A DNA stretch of 64,000 bases. Source: Opitutia bacterium (GTDB lineage: Bacteria; Verrucomicrobiota; Verrucomicrobiia; Opitutales; Opitutaceae). Shown here in pieces: positions 34,881-43,789 of this stretch. How positions within the stretch are numbered: position 1 is the stretch's first letter; the number at the start of each line of letters is the position of its first letter. The DNA lies in assembly GCA_947475065.1 (NCBI GenBank), contig CANJLB010000004.1, forward strand, positions 1 through 64,000, written 5' to 3'. Made by a program: the position numbers and the translations under genes. The notes below the pieces were generated by a model. That model made no database searches, was not told the origin of the DNA, and saw only the letters and a program-made list of their open reading frames with translations.

Positions 34881-35824
34881 GGAGAATTGACGAACTGGCG
34901 GATGTCGGCGGCGGCGGCGGCCTCGAGGGTGCGACGGTGCCGCCATTCGACGAGGTTTTTCAGGGCGAGCGTGATAAACGCGAGCAGCGTCAGCAGCGAC
35001 GCCACGGCGAAGGCGGCCTGGATGTTGAATTCGTTGTAGAGGATCTCGACGTGCAGCGGGATGGTGTTGGTCTCGCCCCGGATGTGGCCGGAGACGACGG
35101 ACACCGCCCCAAACTCGCCCATCGCGCGGGCATTGCAAAGCACGACGCCGTAGAAGAGGCCCCACTTCACGTTGGGCAGCGTGACGCGCCGGAAGGTCTG
35201 CCAGCCGCTCGCGCCCAGCGTGATGGCGGCCAGCTCCTCCTCCTTGCCCTGCGCCTGCATGAGCGGGATGAGCTCGCGCGCCACGAAGGGGAACGTGACA
35301 AACACCGTCGCCAGCACGATGCCCGGCACCGCAAAGATGACCTGGATGTCATGGGCGTTGGCCCACGCGCCTAGCCACGGATGGTCGCCGGCACCCAGAT
35401 AGGGGCCGAACCAGCCCTGCGCGCCGAACAGCAAAACATACACGAGGCCCGAGATCACCGGCGACACCGCGAACGGCAGCTCGATGAGCGCGATGAGCAG
35501 CGCCTTGCCGCGAAACTCAAATTTCGCCACGGCCCACGACGCCGCGAGGCCAAACACGAGGTTGAGCGGCACCGCGATGCCGGCTGCGAGCAACGTGAGG
35601 CGGATGGCCGCCCGCGCGTCCGGATCGGCGACCGCCGCAAAGTAGGGCCCCACCCCCTTGCGCAGCGCCTCGGTGAACACCGCCACGAGCGGCACGACCA
35701 GAAAAATCGCGACAAACAACAGCGCCAGGCCGATGAGCGCGACCCGCAGCCACTGCGGGTCTTGCAGCGACCGCCGCTGGCGGTGCTTGGCGACATGGGC
35801 GAGAGTGGAGACGTTGCCGGCCAT
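34877..35824 (-). CDS. cysW: sulfate ABC transporter permease CysW
   Basis: 315 residues with six membrane helices. The N-terminal segment [30 protein letters not shown] and the EAA loop ([31 protein letters not shown]) are typical. [37 protein letters not shown] identifies CysW rather than CysT. It forms the channel with CysT. Confidence 0.96.
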   Translation of the reverse strand: MAGNVSTLAHVAKHRQRRSLQDPQWLRVALIGLALLFVAIFLVVPLVAVFTEALRKGVGPYFAAVADPDARAAIRLTLLAAGIAVPLNLVFGLAASWAVAKFEFRGKALLIALIELPFAVSPVISGLVYVLLFGAQGWFGPYLGAGDHPWLGAWANAHDIQVIFAVPGIVLATVFVTFPFVARELIPLMQAQGKEEELAAITLGASGWQTFRRVTLPNVKWGLFYGVVLCNARAMGEFGAVSVVSGHIRGETNTIPLHVEILYNEFNIQAAFAVASLLTLLAFITLALKNLVEWRHRRTLEAAAAADIRQFVNSP

Positions 35825-35858
35825 TTTAAGGGGGATTTTGCGCGTCGGGCGGAAAGTT

Positions 35859-36692
35859 TCAGGCGCGGGCGCGCCGGGTGGAGGAACGCTGCACGAGTTG
35901 GATCAGCAGCAGCATGGCGAACGAGCCGAGCAGCATGACGACGGCGAGCGCGGTCGCGCCGCGGTAGTCGTATTGTTCGAGCTTGGTGAGAATGAGCAGC
36001 GGCGTGATCTCGGTGAACATCGGCAGGTTGCCCGAGATAAACACGACCGACCCGTATTCGCCAACGGCCCGGGCGAAGGCCAGCGCGAAACCCGTGATGA
36101 TGGCGGGGCGTATGGCGGGCAGGATGACGCGGCGGAAGGTCTGCGCGCGGGTGGCTCCCAGAGAGGCGGCCGCCTCCTCCAATTCCGGTTCCAGTTCCTC
36201 AAGCACCGGCTGCACTGTGCGCACGACAAACGGCAGCCCGATGAAAGTCAGCGCGACCCACACGCCCAGCGGCGTGTAAGCGACCTTCACGCCCAATGGC
36301 TCCAGCCACTGGCCGAACCAGCCGTTCTTCGCATAAATCGCGGTGAGCGCGATGCCGGCGACCGCCGTGGGGAGCGCAAAGGGCAGGTCCACCAGCGCGT
36401 CCACCAGCCGCCGGCCGGGAAAATCATAACGCACGAGCACCCACGCAAGCACGACGCCGGCCGGGACGTTGAACAGCGCGGCAAGGAACGAAGCTCCAAA
36501 GGTGATCCGGTAGGACGCCAGCACGCGCGGCGACGTGACCGCCGCCCAAAAATCCGCCCACGTCATCCCGGCGGTTTTCACAAACGCCGCCGCGAGCGGC
36601 AGCAGGATGATGAGACCAAGGTAGGCCAACGCAAAGCCCAGCGACAGGCCGAAGCCGGGCAGGACCGAACGTCTGGAGACAGGTGGGCGCAT
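35859..36692 (-). CDS. cysT: sulfate ABC transporter permease CysT (CysU)
   Basis: 277 residues from [19 protein letters not shown]; a long open frame upstream (to 36974) is not used. Six helices are present. The EAA loop is [30 protein letters not shown]. The CysT-typical [33 protein letters not shown] follows. 34 bases before cysW. Confidence 0.95.
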   Translation of the reverse strand: MRPPVSRRSVLPGFGLSLGFALAYLGLIILLPLAAAFVKTAGMTWADFWAAVTSPRVLASYRITFGASFLAALFNVPAGVVLAWVLVRYDFPGRRLVDALVDLPFALPTAVAGIALTAIYAKNGWFGQWLEPLGVKVAYTPLGVWVALTFIGLPFVVRTVQPVLEELEPELEEAAASLGATRAQTFRRVILPAIRPAIITGFALAFARAVGEYGSVVFISGNLPMFTEITPLLILTKLEQYDYRGATALAVVMLLGSFAMLLLIQLVQRSSTRRARA

Positions 36693-36838
36693 CAAGTGGA
36701 CTGGACGAAAATAGGGAAACTGCCCCGGCCACTGGGCGTGGCAATACTGCGCGTGAATTTTCTTTGCCGACACCGGCGGCAGCCGGGGTGGCGCAGGGAC
36801 GTGGATGGGGCCGGAAAGAGCATGGTTGGAAAACGGTT

Positions 36839-36866
36839 CCGCCGGGCGGCATACACCGCCCGGCGG
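36839..36866 (-). promoter_or_regulatory. strong hairpin between sbp and cysT
   Basis: An 11-bp perfect G/C stem (CCGCCGGGCGG/CCGCCCGGCGG, 6-base loop) lies 22 bases after the sbp stop, reading on the minus strand. No proper T-run follows. It probably stabilises the 3' end of the sbp message or partly attenuates cysT, giving more binding protein than permease. Confidence 0.5.
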
Positions 36867-36888
36867 GAGTCCTGACAGGAAACGGCGG

Positions 36889-37884
36889 TTACTTGGTGGT
36901 GATCTGGTCGAAGATGCCGCCGTCGGCGAAGTGAGTTTTCTGCGCCTTGGTCCAGCCGCCGAAGACGGCATCAATGGTGATCAGCTCGACCTTGGCGAAG
37001 TTGGCGGCGTGTTTCGCGGCGATAGCCTCGTTGCGCGGGCGGTAGAAGTTACGCGCGGCAATCTCCTGCCCCTCGTCGGAGTAGAGATAGTCGAGGTAGG
37101 CCTTGGCGGCCGCCTCGGTGCCCTTTTTCTTCACGACCTTGTCCACAACCGAGACGGTCGGTTCGGCCAGGATGCTCAGCGAGGGGACGACGATCTCGAG
37201 CTTGTCGGCGCCAAACTCCTTCACCGCGAGATAGGCCTCGTTTTCCCACGAGATGGCGACATCGCCGATCTCGCGCTGGACGAAGGTCGTCGTCGCACCC
37301 CGCGCCCCGCTGTCGAGCACCGGCACATTTTTGAAGAGCTTGCCGACGAACTCCTGCGCCTTCGCGTCGGAGCCGTACTTCTTCAGCGCAAAGCCCCACG
37401 CGGCGAGGTAGTTCCAGCGCGCTCCGCCGGAGGTCTTGGGGTTGGGCGTGATGACGGAGACACCGGGGCGCACGAGGTCGTCCCAGTCCTTGATTTTGGC
37501 CGGGTTCCCCTTGCGGACAAGGAACACGATGGTGCTGGTGTACGGCGCGCTGTTGCTGGCGAGGCGCTTTTGCCAGTCCTGGGGGATGAGCTTGCCGACG
37601 TCGTAGAGCGCATCCACATCGGCGGCGAGGGCGAGGGTGACAACGTCGGCGGCGAGGCCGTCAATGACGGCCCGGGCCTGTTTGCCGGAGCCGCCGTGCG
37701 ACTGCTTGACGGTGACTTTGTCACCAGTCTTGCCCTGCCAGTATTTGGCGAAGGCCGCGTTGTAATCCACGTAGAGCTCGCGCGTCGGATCGTAGGAAAC
37801 GTTGAGGAGCTGGATGTCCTTGGCGAAGGCCGCGCCGGAGAGCGCGGCGGCCAGGCCGAGGAGGAGGAAGGTTTTGATTTTCAT
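36889..37884 (-). CDS. sbp: sulfate-binding periplasmic protein
   Basis: 331 residues from [21 protein letters not shown], a signal peptide. The Sbp/CysP family blocks are all present: [97 protein letters not shown] and ENEAYLAV. It binds sulfate in the periplasm for CysTWA. Confidence 0.96.
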   Translation of the reverse strand: MKIKTFLLLGLAAALSGAAFAKDIQLLNVSYDPTRELYVDYNAAFAKYWQGKTGDKVTVKQSHGGSGKQARAVIDGLAADVVTLALAADVDALYDVGKLIPQDWQKRLASNSAPYTSTIVFLVRKGNPAKIKDWDDLVRPGVSVITPNPKTSGGARWNYLAAWGFALKKYGSDAKAQEFVGKLFKNVPVLDSGARGATTTFVQREIGDVAISWENEAYLAVKEFGADKLEIVVPSLSILAEPTVSVVDKVVKKKGTEAAAKAYLDYLYSDEGQEIAARNFYRPRNEAIAAKHAANFAKVELITIDAVFGGWTKAQKTHFADGGIFDQITTK

Positions 37885-37919
37885 GGCGGTGATTTTTCTG
37901 AGTTGGATGGCGGGACGGT

Positions 37920-39386
37920 TCAGAACACGATCTGCAGGCGGGTGATGAAGGCATTCTCGTCGTTTTTGAGCAGGGCGCGGGTGGGCACGGCGACGTTGTT
38001 GTCGAATTCGGTGTGAAACCAATCCAACGAAAAGCGAACGGCCTTGCTGAGATACCAGTTCACGCCGAGACCAAAGGTGCTGATCTTGGTGGGATTGGCG
38101 GCCGCGGCCGCGAGCGAAGCATAGCCGCCCCCGGGCGAGGTGAAGGCCTTGTCATCAAGGTCGAGCACATCGTAACGGACGACGGTCTCAAACGCGCCCC
38201 AGGTGCCGCCGTTCCAGTCAAAGTTGGTGGCGGGCACCACGCCCGTATAGGCGGCATCCTCACCGGTCAGCACATAGCTGGCGGCGAGCTGCCACGCCCG
38301 GTTCTTCAGCTCGACCTTCGGACTGCCGACCAGCGAGGCGGGGAAGTTCGGCCGCACGTTGACGGTGGAAAGGGCATATTCGCCGAGAAAACCGAAGGGA
38401 CCGTTATAATAATACGCCTGTGGCGAGACGCGCCAGGTCGGGCCATCGGCCACGGTGCTGAAGTTGGTCAGGCTCGCGGCCGCCGCACTCTGCGTCCGAT
38501 AGCTGAAAAACGTCTGCTGTCCGTCGGTCCGGTATCCGCTTGTGAGATTGGCGGCGACGGGTTTCTGGCGGCCGAAGCTCGCGCCCACGCCAAAGCCTAG
38601 GCCTTGCAGCGGGGAGCCGCCGTCGTTTTTCCACGGCTGGGCAAAGAGCCGCGCGGCGACGTCCTTGTCCTGGTCGTTCTCGCCGTTGTTGTTGTTGTTG
38701 GCACCGTCGGCGATGCCGTTGAAAATCCCCACGGCGTAGCTGAGGGTACCGCCCAGCACGTCGCCCCACAGCTGGGCACCGATGTCGCGGTTGGGCACGA
38801 GCTGGCTCACCAGCGAACGCTCGACGAAGAACGCCGTCGCATCGGACTGGAGCTGTTCCAGGCCGACCGGCTCACGGAAACGGCCGAGGCGGAGGTTGAG
38901 CGAGGGCGTGATCGCGACGTTCACCCAGGCGTCCACGAGCTGAAGCGTGGTGGTGGAGTTGAGCGCAAAGTCCGGGACGAGCAGGAAGCTGTAGTTTTTG
39001 GCAAAGGTGCCCTCAAAGATCAACCGCGCGCGGCGCATAAGAAAGGCGTTGTTGTTGGTGATCGTCGGATCCTGGCCGGTGAAGACCCGGGCATCGGCCT
39101 GGATGAGGCTACGGAGCCTGAGCTGGTTGGCGCCGTCGCCGGAGGCGAGGGTGAAACCCTTGTCGTTGATCGTGATTTTCGGCGCGGACTTGGCCGCGGT
39201 CGCGGCGTCGTCGGCGGCGATCTCCTGCTTGCGCTCGAGGACCTTGATTTTCTGGTCGAGCAGGCGGAGCTGCTCGCGCAGGGCGGTGATGTCGTCCGTG
39301 TCGGACGCAGCGTGGATGGTGGGCAGGCCGGCGAACAGCGTGGCGGAGGCCACGGCGGTGCGGACGGCGGAAGCGAAGTTTCTCAT
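37920..39386 (-). CDS. OprO/OprP-family outer membrane porin
   Basis: 488 residues. It has a signal peptide to ~27 (IHAASD), a short periplasmic coiled coil (~32-58, [21 protein letters not shown]), then a beta-barrel of the phosphate-selective porin family ([57 protein letters not shown]). It ends in the outer-membrane signature LQIVF. The family label says phosphate, but its place 35 bases before sbp points to sulfate or another oxyanion; that is inference. Confidence 0.9.
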   Translation of the reverse strand: MRNFASAVRTAVASATLFAGLPTIHAASDTDDITALREQLRLLDQKIKVLERKQEIAADDAATAAKSAPKITINDKGFTLASGDGANQLRLRSLIQADARVFTGQDPTITNNNAFLMRRARLIFEGTFAKNYSFLLVPDFALNSTTTLQLVDAWVNVAITPSLNLRLGRFREPVGLEQLQSDATAFFVERSLVSQLVPNRDIGAQLWGDVLGGTLSYAVGIFNGIADGANNNNNGENDQDKDVAARLFAQPWKNDGGSPLQGLGFGVGASFGRQKPVAANLTSGYRTDGQQTFFSYRTQSAAAASLTNFSTVADGPTWRVSPQAYYYNGPFGFLGEYALSTVNVRPNFPASLVGSPKVELKNRAWQLAASYVLTGEDAAYTGVVPATNFDWNGGTWGAFETVVRYDVLDLDDKAFTSPGGGYASLAAAAANPTKISTFGLGVNWYLSKAVRFSLDWFHTEFDNNVAVPTRALLKNDENAFITRLQIVF

Positions 39387-39496
39387 GTGAGGTGTCGGTT
39401 GTGGTTTTTCTCGCGGAAACCTCCAGTGTGCTGGTCGGAACCGGACAGTGGCAGTGGATGGAAGCGCCTCCGGCAGGGACCGGTGGGCGAAATTAT

Positions 39497-39694
39497 TCAG
39501 TCTTCGTGGCGGGCCTCGCGCGCGACCTTCAGGCGGGTTTTTTCGGTGCGCTCGATCTGGGTCACATGGCCGTCATGGACGGTCAGCTCCACCACGCCAT
39601 AGCGCAGGCCCTCGACCTTCTCGCGCACAAGCGCGAGCCAGTCCGGGGCGGTGGCGGGAACGGAGGAGCGGGAGGATTCGGCGGAGGCGGTCAT
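39497..39694 (-). CDS. YezD-family small protein (DUF2292)
   Basis: 65 residues. The core WLALVREKVEGLRYGVVELTVHDGHVTQIERTEKTRL is the DUF2292 pattern (Bacillus YezD, which is under CymR sulfur control there). It lies 31 bases after the Rrf2 regulator and before the porin and sulfate genes, so a link to sulfur assimilation is likely. Molecular function unknown. Confidence 0.85.
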   Translation of the reverse strand: MTASAESSRSSVPATAPDWLALVREKVEGLRYGVVELTVHDGHVTQIERTEKTRLKVAREARHED

Positions 39695-39725
39695 GACGGG
39701 AACGGGTTGGGCGGGTGGGGAGAAA

Positions 39726-40307
39726 TCAGATGGTGTAGTCGGGCATCAGGTGGGAGAGCAGACCCTCGACGGGATCGAGGCGGGCGCGGGGTGTGCGCGT
39801 GCCGGCGGACGCAGCGCGGCGGACGGCCATGGCACGCACCGGCGTGGCAAAGGGCAGCGGGCGGCCGTCGCGACGGAGCTTGCGGAGGGTGACCTCGACC
39901 ACATCGGCGAGCGTGTAGCGATCGAGGATGCCGGCGATGGCGTTGCGCACGTCGAGCATGAGCATCCGCAGGCCGCAGTGCTCCTCGTCGGGACAGGAGC
40001 ATTTCTCATAGGCGGTCTGCGACACACAGCCGATGGGCGCAAGCGGCCCCTCGAGCACACGCACGACCGCGCCGATGCTGATCTTGGCGGCGGGCAGCGC
40101 CAGCCGGTAGCCGCCAAACTTGCCCCGCTCGCTCGCAATGAATCCCGCTTCCTTGAGCGCCTGCATGATCTGCTCGAGAAACTTGGCCGGCAGCCGCTCC
40201 TTGTCCGCGATTTCACCCACCTGCACAAGCGGCCGCTTCACCTCGGCGGCGATGCCGAGGCTGATGAGCGTGCGGAGGGCATATTCACCCCGTTTGGAGA
40301 GCTTCAT
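39726..40307 (-). CDS. Rrf2-family regulator (CymR/IscR type)
   Basis: 193 residues. The winged-helix N-terminus MKLSKRGEYALRTLISL, VGEIADKERLPAKFLEQIMQALKEAGFIASERGKFGGYRLA is classic Rrf2. Cysteines in PIGCVSQTAYEKCSCPDEEHCGLR (~92-112) could hold an Fe-S cluster or act in redox sensing. It has a ~40-residue C-terminal extension. First gene of the sulfate cluster, so probably its sulfur- or redox-responsive regulator. The 5' region (40310-40360) is strikingly AT-rich and likely carries its promoter. Confidence 0.93.
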   Translation of the reverse strand: MKLSKRGEYALRTLISLGIAAEVKRPLVQVGEIADKERLPAKFLEQIMQALKEAGFIASERGKFGGYRLALPAAKISIGAVVRVLEGPLAPIGCVSQTAYEKCSCPDEEHCGLRMLMLDVRNAIAGILDRYTLADVVEVTLRKLRRDGRPLPFATPVRAMAVRRAASAGTRTPRARLDPVEGLLSHLMPDYTI

Positions 40308-40309
40308 GA

Positions 40310-40360
40310 TTGGATACTAATTTAAAGTAGATTTGATTGATATGGATTAAAAGCAAGCAA
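40310..40360 (-). promoter_or_regulatory. AT-rich promoter region of the Rrf2-led sulfate cluster
   Basis: The ~50 bases before the Rrf2 ATG are far richer in A and T than the surroundings (TTTAATCCATATCAATC, ACTTTAAATTAGTAT). No exact -35/-10 or operator can be named with confidence. Confidence 0.35.
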
Positions 40361-40482
40361 AATTGTGTGATTTTTCTGCTTCCCTCTTTCGATGGCAACC
40401 TGCCCTGTCGCCATGCCTTTGACCCACATCGGATGATCATTATTTGGCTGACCTGCCAAGTCCGCCAGGCCAGCTTAGGTGG

Positions 40483-40848
40483 ATGCCACGCCGGACCGCC
40501 ACCGCCCTCATCATCCAGCCGCGCTTTCGGCTGGAATTGGGGCGGCAGGTCGAGTTCGGCCCGGGCAAGGCTGAGCTGCTTGAGCGCATTGCCGGCACGC
40601 GGTCCATCGGCCAGGCCGCCCGCGACATGGGCATGGCCTATATGACGGCATGGAACCATGTGCGCAGCCTCAACCGTGCGCCCGCCGGCCCCTTTGTCAC
40701 CGCGGTGCGCGGCGGTCCGCAGCATGGCGGGGCGTCCCTCACACGGGCTGGCGAAGAACTGCTGCGACTTTACCGGGAACTGGAGGCCAAAACCACCGCG
40801 GCGGTGCGTCCAACCGGCACGAAACTCACACGGTTGCTCCGGCCGTGA
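40483..40848 (+). CDS. ModE-like single-domain molybdate regulator
   Basis: 121 residues from ATG MPRRTATALIIQPRF. The winged helix of the LysR/ModE N-terminal family is clear: GPGKAELLERIAGTRSIGQAARDMGMAYMTAWNHVRSLNRA, then GGPQHGGASLTRAGEELLRLYRELE. The C-terminal molybdate-binding MOP domains of full-length ModE are absent. It precedes modABC on the same strand, across a 358-base gap with a palindrome. Confidence 0.88.
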   Translation: MPRRTATALIIQPRFRLELGRQVEFGPGKAELLERIAGTRSIGQAARDMGMAYMTAWNHVRSLNRAPAGPFVTAVRGGPQHGGASLTRAGEELLRLYRELEAKTTAAVRPTGTKLTRLLRP

Positions 40849-41206
40849 ACGCAGGCTTAAGCTTCAGCCCGATGGAGAAAAACCGGAATGCCGGCCCCGG
40901 TGTTCAGGAAACAAGAGCAGGCGGGCGGGGGCGCCCGCGTTCCCATCGGCTCCGCTCCTCCGCGCTCCTCTCTCTGGCTTCATCGCTTCTGTTACCGAGG
41001 CCGCCTGGCCGACATCAGCCATTATCCGCTCCTCCGGCCTCCGGCTTCAGCCCTACAGCTCTCAGTTTTTCCGCTCATCCGCTCCTCATGTTGCGGGCCG
41101 GATGGCCTGGGTCAGCCACCGGCGTAACCTCGCCGGACGAAATTCAGGTTGCATTTCGACATATTATATTTAATAGGTCGGAAACGCCATTGCGGTCATC
41201 TCTATC
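40849..41206. other. intergenic region before modA
   Basis: 358 bases between the ModE-like gene and modA. The first ~300 are GC-rich with CTCCGCTCCTC-type pyrimidine repeats and no convincing frame. The last ~60 turn AT-rich and hold the palindrome at 41157-41180. I looked for a molybdenum-cofactor riboswitch and could not support one by eye. Confidence 0.5.
41157..41180 (+). promoter_or_regulatory. palindromic candidate ModE operator
   Basis: CGACATATTA-TATT-TAATAGGTCG: the two 10-base halves are inverted copies with one mismatch, 26 bases before the modA ATG. The size, AT-rich centre and CG ends resemble ModE boxes of other bacteria (CGNTATAT-type halves). The ModE-like gene is the neighbour. 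Confidence 0.55.
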
Positions 41207-41959
41207 ATGAAACTGCTCCGCCCTTTTCTCCTGGTTGCGCTCATCGCCACGCTCGGCCGGCTGGATGCCGCCGAGGTCAACGTCTTTGCCGCCGCCAGCC
41301 TGACCGACGCGATGAAGGATCTCGCCACCCTGCATCAAAAAAACACCGGCGACACCATCAAGTCCAACCTCGCCGCGTCGAACACGCTCGCCCTGCAAAT
41401 CAAGGAAGGCGCGCCCGCCGACATATTTTTCTCCGCCGACGAAGCCAAGATGAACGACCTCGCCAAGGCCGAGCTCCTTGATCCTGCGACGCGCCGCAGT
41501 CTGCTGGCGAACGCGCTCGTCATCGTTGTCGCCGCCGAGGACGGGGTGAAAATCACCGCGCCGGCCGACCTCGCCAGCGCCACCGTCCGCCGCGTCGCCC
41601 TCGCCGATCCTCAAACCGTGCCCGCCGGGATTTACGCCAAGGAATATCTGCAAAAAATCAACCTGTGGAAGGCCATCAACGACAAAACCGTGCCCACGGA
41701 CAACGTCCGCGCCGCGCTTGCCGCTGTCGAAAGCGGCAACGTGGACGCCGCCATCGTCTACAAGACCGACGCGCTCATCTCCAAAAAAGTCCGCGTGGCC
41801 TTTGAGGTACCGGTCGCCGAGGGGCCGAGGATTTCCTATCCGGTCGCGCGGGTGAAAAGCGGGAAAAATCCGGCGGGCGCGGCGAAGTTCCTCGCGCTGC
41901 TCGCCTCGCCCGAAGGCAAGGCCGTTTTTGTGAAATATGGCTTCATCGTCACGCCCTGA
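41207..41959 (+). CDS. modA: molybdate-binding periplasmic protein
   Basis: 250 residues. It has a signal peptide to ~21 (LDAAE) and then NVFAAASLTDAMKDLATLHQ, NLAASNTLALQIKEGAPADIFFSADEAKMNDL, LALVIVVA-type strands, DPQTVPAGIYAKEYLQ and ALAAVESGNVDAAIVYKTDAL, the ModA family blocks. It captures molybdate or tungstate for ModBC. First of three tightly packed genes. Confidence 0.95.
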   Translation: MKLLRPFLLVALIATLGRLDAAEVNVFAAASLTDAMKDLATLHQKNTGDTIKSNLAASNTLALQIKEGAPADIFFSADEAKMNDLAKAELLDPATRRSLLANALVIVVAAEDGVKITAPADLASATVRRVALADPQTVPAGIYAKEYLQKINLWKAINDKTVPTDNVRAALAAVESGNVDAAIVYKTDALISKKVRVAFEVPVAEGPRISYPVARVKSGKNPAGAAKFLALLASPEGKAVFVKYGFIVTP

Positions 41960-41980
41960 GCCGGTTATGCTCCCACCGTT

Positions 41981-42649
41981 GTGTCCTCTGAAATCTGGCA
42001 GATTACCTGGTTCACGGTCTGGGCCTCGGCGCTGAGCCTGCTGCTCATCCTGCCGCCCGGTGTCGCCCTCGCATGGCTGCTCGCTCGCAAGCACTGGCCG
42101 GGCAAGTCGCTGATCGAGACCCTCGTCGCGCTGCCGCTCGTCGTGCCGCCCGTCGCGACCGGCCTCGTGCTGCTGAAACTCCTCGGCCGGCGCGGCGCAC
42201 TGGGCGGCTGGCTGGAGCGCACGTTTGGGCTGGAAATTGTTTTCACCTGGCGCGCGGTGGTCGTCGCCACCGCCGTGATGTCGTTTCCGCTGCTGGTGCG
42301 GACGGCGCGCGTGGCCTTTGAGGGTGTCAGCCCGCGGCTGGAACAGGTGGCGCGCACCCTGGGTGCTTCGCCGTGGCGGGTGTTCTGGACGGTCACGTTT
42401 CCGCTCGCCGCGCGCGGGCTGGCGGCCGGTGCCGTGCTGGCGTTTGCGCGCGGGCTGGGCGAGTTTGGGGCCACCGTCATGGTCGCTGGCTTCATCCCCG
42501 GTCAGACGGTCACGCTCGCGCTGTCCATTTACCAGCAGGTCAATCTCGGCCACGACGAGGCCGCGTGGCCGTTGCTGGGCGTGTCCGTCACCCTGGCATT
42601 CGGCGCGGTCTGGCTCGGCGAGCGGCTCGCCCAAAGGAGGACTGCATGA
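41981..42649 (+). CDS. modB: molybdate ABC transporter permease
   Basis: 222 residues starting at GTG (MSSEIWQITWFTVWASALSLLLILPPGVALAWLLARK). Five helices. LVALPLVVPPVATGLVLLKLLGRRGALG, the EAA loop LEQVARTLGASPWRVFWTVTFPLAARGLAAG and FARGLGEFGATVMVAGFIPGQTVTLALSIY are diagnostic for ModB. Its stop overlaps the modC start by four bases. Confidence 0.95.
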   Translation: MSSEIWQITWFTVWASALSLLLILPPGVALAWLLARKHWPGKSLIETLVALPLVVPPVATGLVLLKLLGRRGALGGWLERTFGLEIVFTWRAVVVATAVMSFPLLVRTARVAFEGVSPRLEQVARTLGASPWRVFWTVTFPLAARGLAAGAVLAFARGLGEFGATVMVAGFIPGQTVTLALSIYQQVNLGHDEAAWPLLGVSVTLAFGAVWLGERLAQRRTA

Positions 42650-43404
42650 AACTGACCCTCGCCGGTGTGCGCCTGCCGCTCACTCCCTTCGCCCTTGAGA
42701 TGGACTTCCAACTGGACGCGCGCGTTACGGGCATCTTCGGCCCGTCTGGCGCCGGCAAGACCTCGCTGCTCGAAATTATCGCCGGCCTGCGCCGGCCGGC
42801 CGCCGGCCGCGTGACCCTCGACGGAACGGTGCTGTCGGACGCCGACGACGCACCCCAAGTTTTTCTCCCCCCGGAGCGGCGTGGTATCGGCTATGTGCCG
42901 CAGGACGGAGCGCTGTTCCCTCATCTTTCGGTGCGGGACAACCTGCTCTACGGCCATGGCCGGTCATCGGAAAAAGCGGCGCGGGCTGGCAGCCCGGACG
43001 AGAAGCTGACGTTTGCGCATGTCACCGCGGTCCTGGAAATCTCTGCGCTGGCCGGCCGCGCCGTGGGCACACTCTCGGGCGGTGAGCAGCGGCGGGTCGC
43101 GCTCGGTCGCGCCTTGCTCGCCGCACCCCGCCTGCTGCTGCTTGACGAGCCGCTCGCCGGCCTCGATACGCCTCTGCGCGAACGGCTGCTCCCCTGCCTC
43201 GCGCGCGTGCGGGACGAGTTTGGCGTGCCAATGCTCCATGTCACCCACGCACCCGACGAAGTGATGGAGCTCTGTGACGAAGTGCTCGTGCTCGCCCAAG
43301 GCCGGCTCAGCCAGCGCGGCCGGCCGGCCGGCCTGTTTGTCGCGGCGGCAAGTCCGCGCTATGTCTTGCGCGACCGGATGGAGCCCCTTCCCCCGCAGGG
43401 ATGA
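42646..43404 (+). CDS. modC: molybdate ABC transporter ATP-binding protein, short form
   Basis: 252 residues from ATG MKLTLAGVRLPLTPF, with an AAAGGAGG ribosome binding site eight bases upstream. Walker A is GPSGAGKTS, the Q-loop GYVPQDGALFPHLSV, the signature LSGGEQRRVALGRALL and Walker B LLLLDEPLAGLD. It lacks the C-terminal ~100-residue MOP/TOBE domain found in E. coli ModC, so feedback through that domain is missing. Confidence 0.94.
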   Translation: MKLTLAGVRLPLTPFALEMDFQLDARVTGIFGPSGAGKTSLLEIIAGLRRPAAGRVTLDGTVLSDADDAPQVFLPPERRGIGYVPQDGALFPHLSVRDNLLYGHGRSSEKAARAGSPDEKLTFAHVTAVLEISALAGRAVGTLSGGEQRRVALGRALLAAPRLLLLDEPLAGLDTPLRERLLPCLARVRDEFGVPMLHVTHAPDEVMELCDEVLVLAQGRLSQRGRPAGLFVAAASPRYVLRDRMEPLPPQG

Positions 43405-43413
43405 AATTGCGGC

Positions 43414-43789
43414 TCAAGGCCCGCGACTGCCGGGGTTGCCATCCGGCTTTGGTTTCAGCCATTGATCAACCGTCTGCTGTGCGCGCCTGATATCCCGGGT
43501 ACGGGAGATCAGCGCCTTAAACCCGCCCTTTGCATCGGAGCCGTCTGGCGTGGCCAGGCTGGCGGCAAACCCGGCCAATGGCCCGATCGTCAAAGCCTGG
43601 TCGTTGGGCAGTGAATTTCTCTCCCCGTCAGATTCAAGATACTGCAGCCACTTGGACACATGGTTGTCCGGATCTAAAAATAATTTCACCGGCTTTGCAC
43701 CTCCGGATGCCGGCCCGCCGGCCGGGTTTGCGGCCAAGACACGTGCAATGTGGAATTCAGCTTCTGCGATATTCCAAAGCCGTTTCGCT
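43414..43789 (-). pseudogene. displaced C-terminal part of the TPR-like gene (frameshift)
   Basis: In the next reading frame the protein of the gene at 43757 continues as AKRLWNIAEAEFHIARVLAANPAGG...WLQYLESDGERN...AQQTVDQWLKPKPDG to a stop at 43414. The two frames join if one A is removed from the AAAA run at 43789-43792 (minus strand). It therefore looks like the true C-terminus, not a gene of its own. It may be a real mutation or a sequencing error. Confidence 0.7.

Noticed and set aside
40849-41156. Molybdenum-cofactor riboswitch before modA
   Set aside because: No conserved core could be recognised by eye; a covariance search would decide.
41144-42634. 496-codon frame on the minus strand
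   Set aside because: It is antisense to modA and modB; low-complexity Arg/Gly/Gln translation.
43414-43737. Separate 107-residue gene
   Set aside because: It has no proper start (TTG) and continues the preceding protein in the next frame; treated as a frameshifted C-terminus.
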